Source: an uncultured Prevotella sp.
Lineage (GTDB): Bacteria; Bacteroidota; Bacteroidia; Bacteroidales; Bacteroidaceae
Length of the DNA: 64,000 bases
Direction of reading: 5' to 3'
Assembly: GCA_946999045.1 (NCBI GenBank)
Contig: CAMQBR010000001.1
Location: 1 to 64,000, forward strand
The notes beneath the pieces were generated by a model, which saw nothing but the letters and a program-made list of their open reading frames with translations, did not search any database and was not told the origin of the DNA. Of the stretch, positions 62,220-64,000 are shown piece by piece (position 1 is the stretch's first letter; every line of letters begins with the position of its first letter). Both the position numbers and the translations under genes were made by a program.

Positions 62220-63162
62220 TTTTTTTTAACTTTTCTATGTGTTTTTGTTTTACCTTTACTTTTATTTGGTCAAATCCTTCACCGTAAACACCGATAACAG
62301 AACTCTGGCTAACAAAGGCATTAGGGTCGGTTAGCTTAATTAAACGAAAAATGAGTTGGCTCTCGCTTTTCCGAGCCAATAAGCATATAACCTTTATATC
62401 TTGTCCTGTATACCAGCCATGTCCGTCAAGGATAGTTAGTCCATGGTCGGTTTCTTTAGATAAAACTCTGGCTATATTTTCATATTTACGTGAGTAAATC
62501 ATAAACTGTACCGACTGGCGTTGCCTTGCATATACTAAGTCAAGCATAGAGCACTCAATGAAAATAGTACAGTAGCCAAATACAACTTTATGAGCGCGTT
62601 CTGCCATTTCGCCTAATTGTGGAAAGAAGAAACAGCTACTTACAATGCACACATCAACTAATATCAAAACTTGTCCGAGTGATAAATCTTTGTATTTGTT
62701 AACACAAGCAGCAATAATATCCGAACCTCCAGTGCTACCGTTATTCAAGAATACTATTGCTAATGATGAGCCAGTAATACAACATCCTATTACCATAGAC
62801 ATAAAGTCTTGTCCCTCGCCCAATACTTTTACAAAGTTTCCGTGCGCATCCACAGGCATTAAGTCTTGCGCTACCTTCAACATAAAGTACAGGGCAAAGA
62901 TAGCATAGATAGTCTTCATCATAAATTTGAATCCCAAGATTTTAAGAGCCACGATTAACAAACATATGTTGATAATCATGTACGTATTTTCAATCTTAAA
63001 ACCTGTGGCATAATATACTATAGCCGACATACCTGTAATGCCACCTGTTACTATCTCGTATGGCAGTAAGAAGATAGTAAATGCCATGGTATAAAGTAAA
63101 AGCCCAAATGTGATAAATACGTAGTCTTTTACTTCAGAGTAAATAAGTTCTTTGTGCTTCAT
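62185..63162 (-). CDS. YitT family membrane protein (DUF161 plus DUF2179)
   Basis: A 325-residue protein with about five to six N-terminal membrane helices (to about 200; GGITGMSAIVYY and NNGSTGGSDIIAA are family landmarks). A C-terminal soluble DUF2179 domain follows (DHGLTILDGHGWYTGQDIKV). YitT proteins are common but their transport function is not established. It overlaps leuS by one base (TAATG) and rdgB by 35 bp. The C terminus carries about ten Lys-rich residues that lie within the rdgB overlap. Confidence 0.9.
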   Translation of the reverse strand: MKHKELIYSEVKDYVFITFGLLLYTMAFTIFLLPYEIVTGGITGMSAIVYYATGFKIENTYMIINICLLIVALKILGFKFMMKTIYAIFALYFMLKVAQDLMPVDAHGNFVKVLGEGQDFMSMVIGCCITGSSLAIVFLNNGSTGGSDIIAACVNKYKDLSLGQVLILVDVCIVSSCFFFPQLGEMAERAHKVVFGYCTIFIECSMLDLVYARQRQSVQFMIYSRKYENIARVLSKETDHGLTILDGHGWYTGQDIKVICLLARKSESQLIFRLIKLTDPNAFVSQSSVIGVYGEGFDQIKVKVKQKHIEKLKKNEDSICNEQQK

Positions 63163-64000
63163 TATTTAAGTACTATGTTTATAATTTTTTTAGGTACTAC
63201 AATGGACTTTACAATAGTTTTCCCAGCTATATATTTCTTTGTGCGTGGGTCTGCCATTACCTTTTTCTGTATTTTCTCTTTAGTGTCATCTATGCTGAAT
63301 ACCATTTGGAAGCGAGCTTTTCCGTTAAACGAAACGGTCATCTGAATATCGCTTTCTTTTAGATATTCTTCATTGTATACAGGCCATTTAGCATTGTAAA
63401 CCGAAGTTATTTCGCCCAATATATGCCACAATTCTTCACAGATATGAGGAGCAAATGAAGCCAAAAGTACAACTACATTTTTTAATAATTCTTTATTAGT
63501 ACACTTGCTTTGTGCCAATTCGTTAATGCAAATCATAAAGGCAGATACGGCTGTGTTGTATGAGAAATGTTCTATATCGGTAGTTACCTTCTTGATAAGT
63601 TTGTGTACAGACTTTAGCTGTGCAGCAGTAGGTTCTGTATCATCTGGTAAGAAACGGTTGGTTCTGTTTTCATAGAATAGTCCCCAAAGTTTCTTTAGAA
63701 AACGGTAACAACCGTCAATACCATTGGTATCCCATGGTTTACTTGCTTCTAACGGACCTAAAAACATTTCATATAAGCGAAGTGTGTCGGCACCATATTG
63801 CTCAATAACCATATCAGGATTAACTACATTGAACATTGATTTAGACATTTTTTCAATAGCCCAACCGCAAATATACTTGCCGTCTTCCAATATAAATTCG
63901 GCATTCTTATATTCAGGTCGCCATGCTCTAAAGGCATCAAGGTCTAACACATCACCATGAACAATATTTACATCTACGTGAATAGGTGTAGTTTTGTATT
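63162..64000 (-). CDS. leuS: leucyl-tRNA synthetase, C-terminal part (cut by window edge)
   Basis: The frame is open to the right edge; its 5' end is beyond the window. The visible 280 residues include the KMSKS loop (EKMSKSMFNVVNPD) and the following QYGADTLRLYEMFLGP of class I synthetases, then the anticodon-binding domain and a short C-terminal tail (KIQKKVMADPRTKKYIAGKT). This matches bacterial LeuRS. Stop TAA overlaps the yitT-like start by one base, so leuS leads a four-gene run with yitT, rdgB and porZ. Confidence 0.95.
   Translation of the reverse strand, partial: YKTTPIHVDVNIVHGDVLDLDAFRAWRPEYKNAEFILEDGKYICGWAIEKMSKSMFNVVNPDMVIEQYGADTLRLYEMFLGPLEASKPWDTNGIDGCYRFLKKLWGLFYENRTNRFLPDDTEPTAAQLKSVHKLIKKVTTDIEHFSYNTAVSAFMICINELAQSKCTNKELLKNVVVLLASFAPHICEELWHILGEITSVYNAKWPVYNEEYLKESDIQMTVSFNGKARFQMVFSIDDTKEKIQKKVMADPRTKKYIAGKTIVKSIVVPKKIINIVLK

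Overview
The window is AT-rich chromosomal DNA from a member of the Bacteroidota, most likely a Prevotella-like anaerobe of the Bacteroidales. The evidence is SusC/SusD outer-membrane proteins, a PorZ protein of the type IX secretion system, DUF2851, long-form IspG, a flavodiiron protein, and many copies of the Bacteroidota -7 promoter box (TAnnTTTG). No phage, plasmid, rRNA or CRISPR locus is visible.

Layout. 1-300 is a cluster of irregular CCCTTACAGGG-type repeats. 379-7888 (+) holds DUF2851, a hotdog thioesterase, dprA, dus, a secreted GH20 hexosaminidase, tRNA-Arg(CCT) and an ADP-ribosylglycohydrolase. 8298-11230 (-) holds a flavodiiron protein with a PfkB sugar kinase, then a MaoC-type hydratase. 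11364-15969 (-) is a probable metal or cofactor uptake set: a small secreted Cys protein, a TonB-dependent receptor and a lipoprotein with an internally duplicated His-containing domain. 16301-17602 (-) is a secreted histidine phosphatase, divergent from rpoN-PAP2-purE-ispG (17819-22316, +). 22413-32544 (-) is one tight six-gene operon: subtilisin, S9 dipeptidyl-peptidase, SusC, SusD and two lipoproteins, which looks like a protein/peptide-utilisation locus. Then come a LysR regulator, the overlapping ThrE/AspT-type transporters, oxyR and priA.

42413-57223 is envelope biogenesis. It contains a polysaccharide deacetylase, GtrB-like and GtrA-like proteins and a facing GT-C (GT87-like) enzyme, then an EptA-like phosphoethanolamine transferase. 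A six-gene minus-strand operon follows (MsbA, LtaS-like transferase, LpxL-like acyltransferase, GT4, GT2, GT90), then manC. Together these suggest synthesis, decoration and export of lipooligosaccharide. After a 1.2 kb gene-poor stretch with DnaA-box-like 9-mers and an unusually AT-rich membrane protein, the window ends with the overlapping minus-strand chain leuS(partial)-yitT-rdgB-porZ.

The most striking structure outside the genes is a family of short non-autonomous mobile elements (MITE-like, 39-264 bp). Their terminal inverted repeats read GGnnGGTTCTATAAATTA...TAATTTATAGAACCnnCC. I find ten complete copies and about four fragments. Nine complete copies are flanked by exact 4-bp AT-only direct repeats (TTTA, ATAA, TAAA, TATA, TAAA, ATTT, ATTA, ATAA, TAAA). 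One copy split a thioesterase-dprA operon. Another sits at the predicted transcription start of the AT-rich membrane-protein gene. The longer copies carry a central palindrome that differs between subfamilies by compensating changes. No transposase is encoded in the window.
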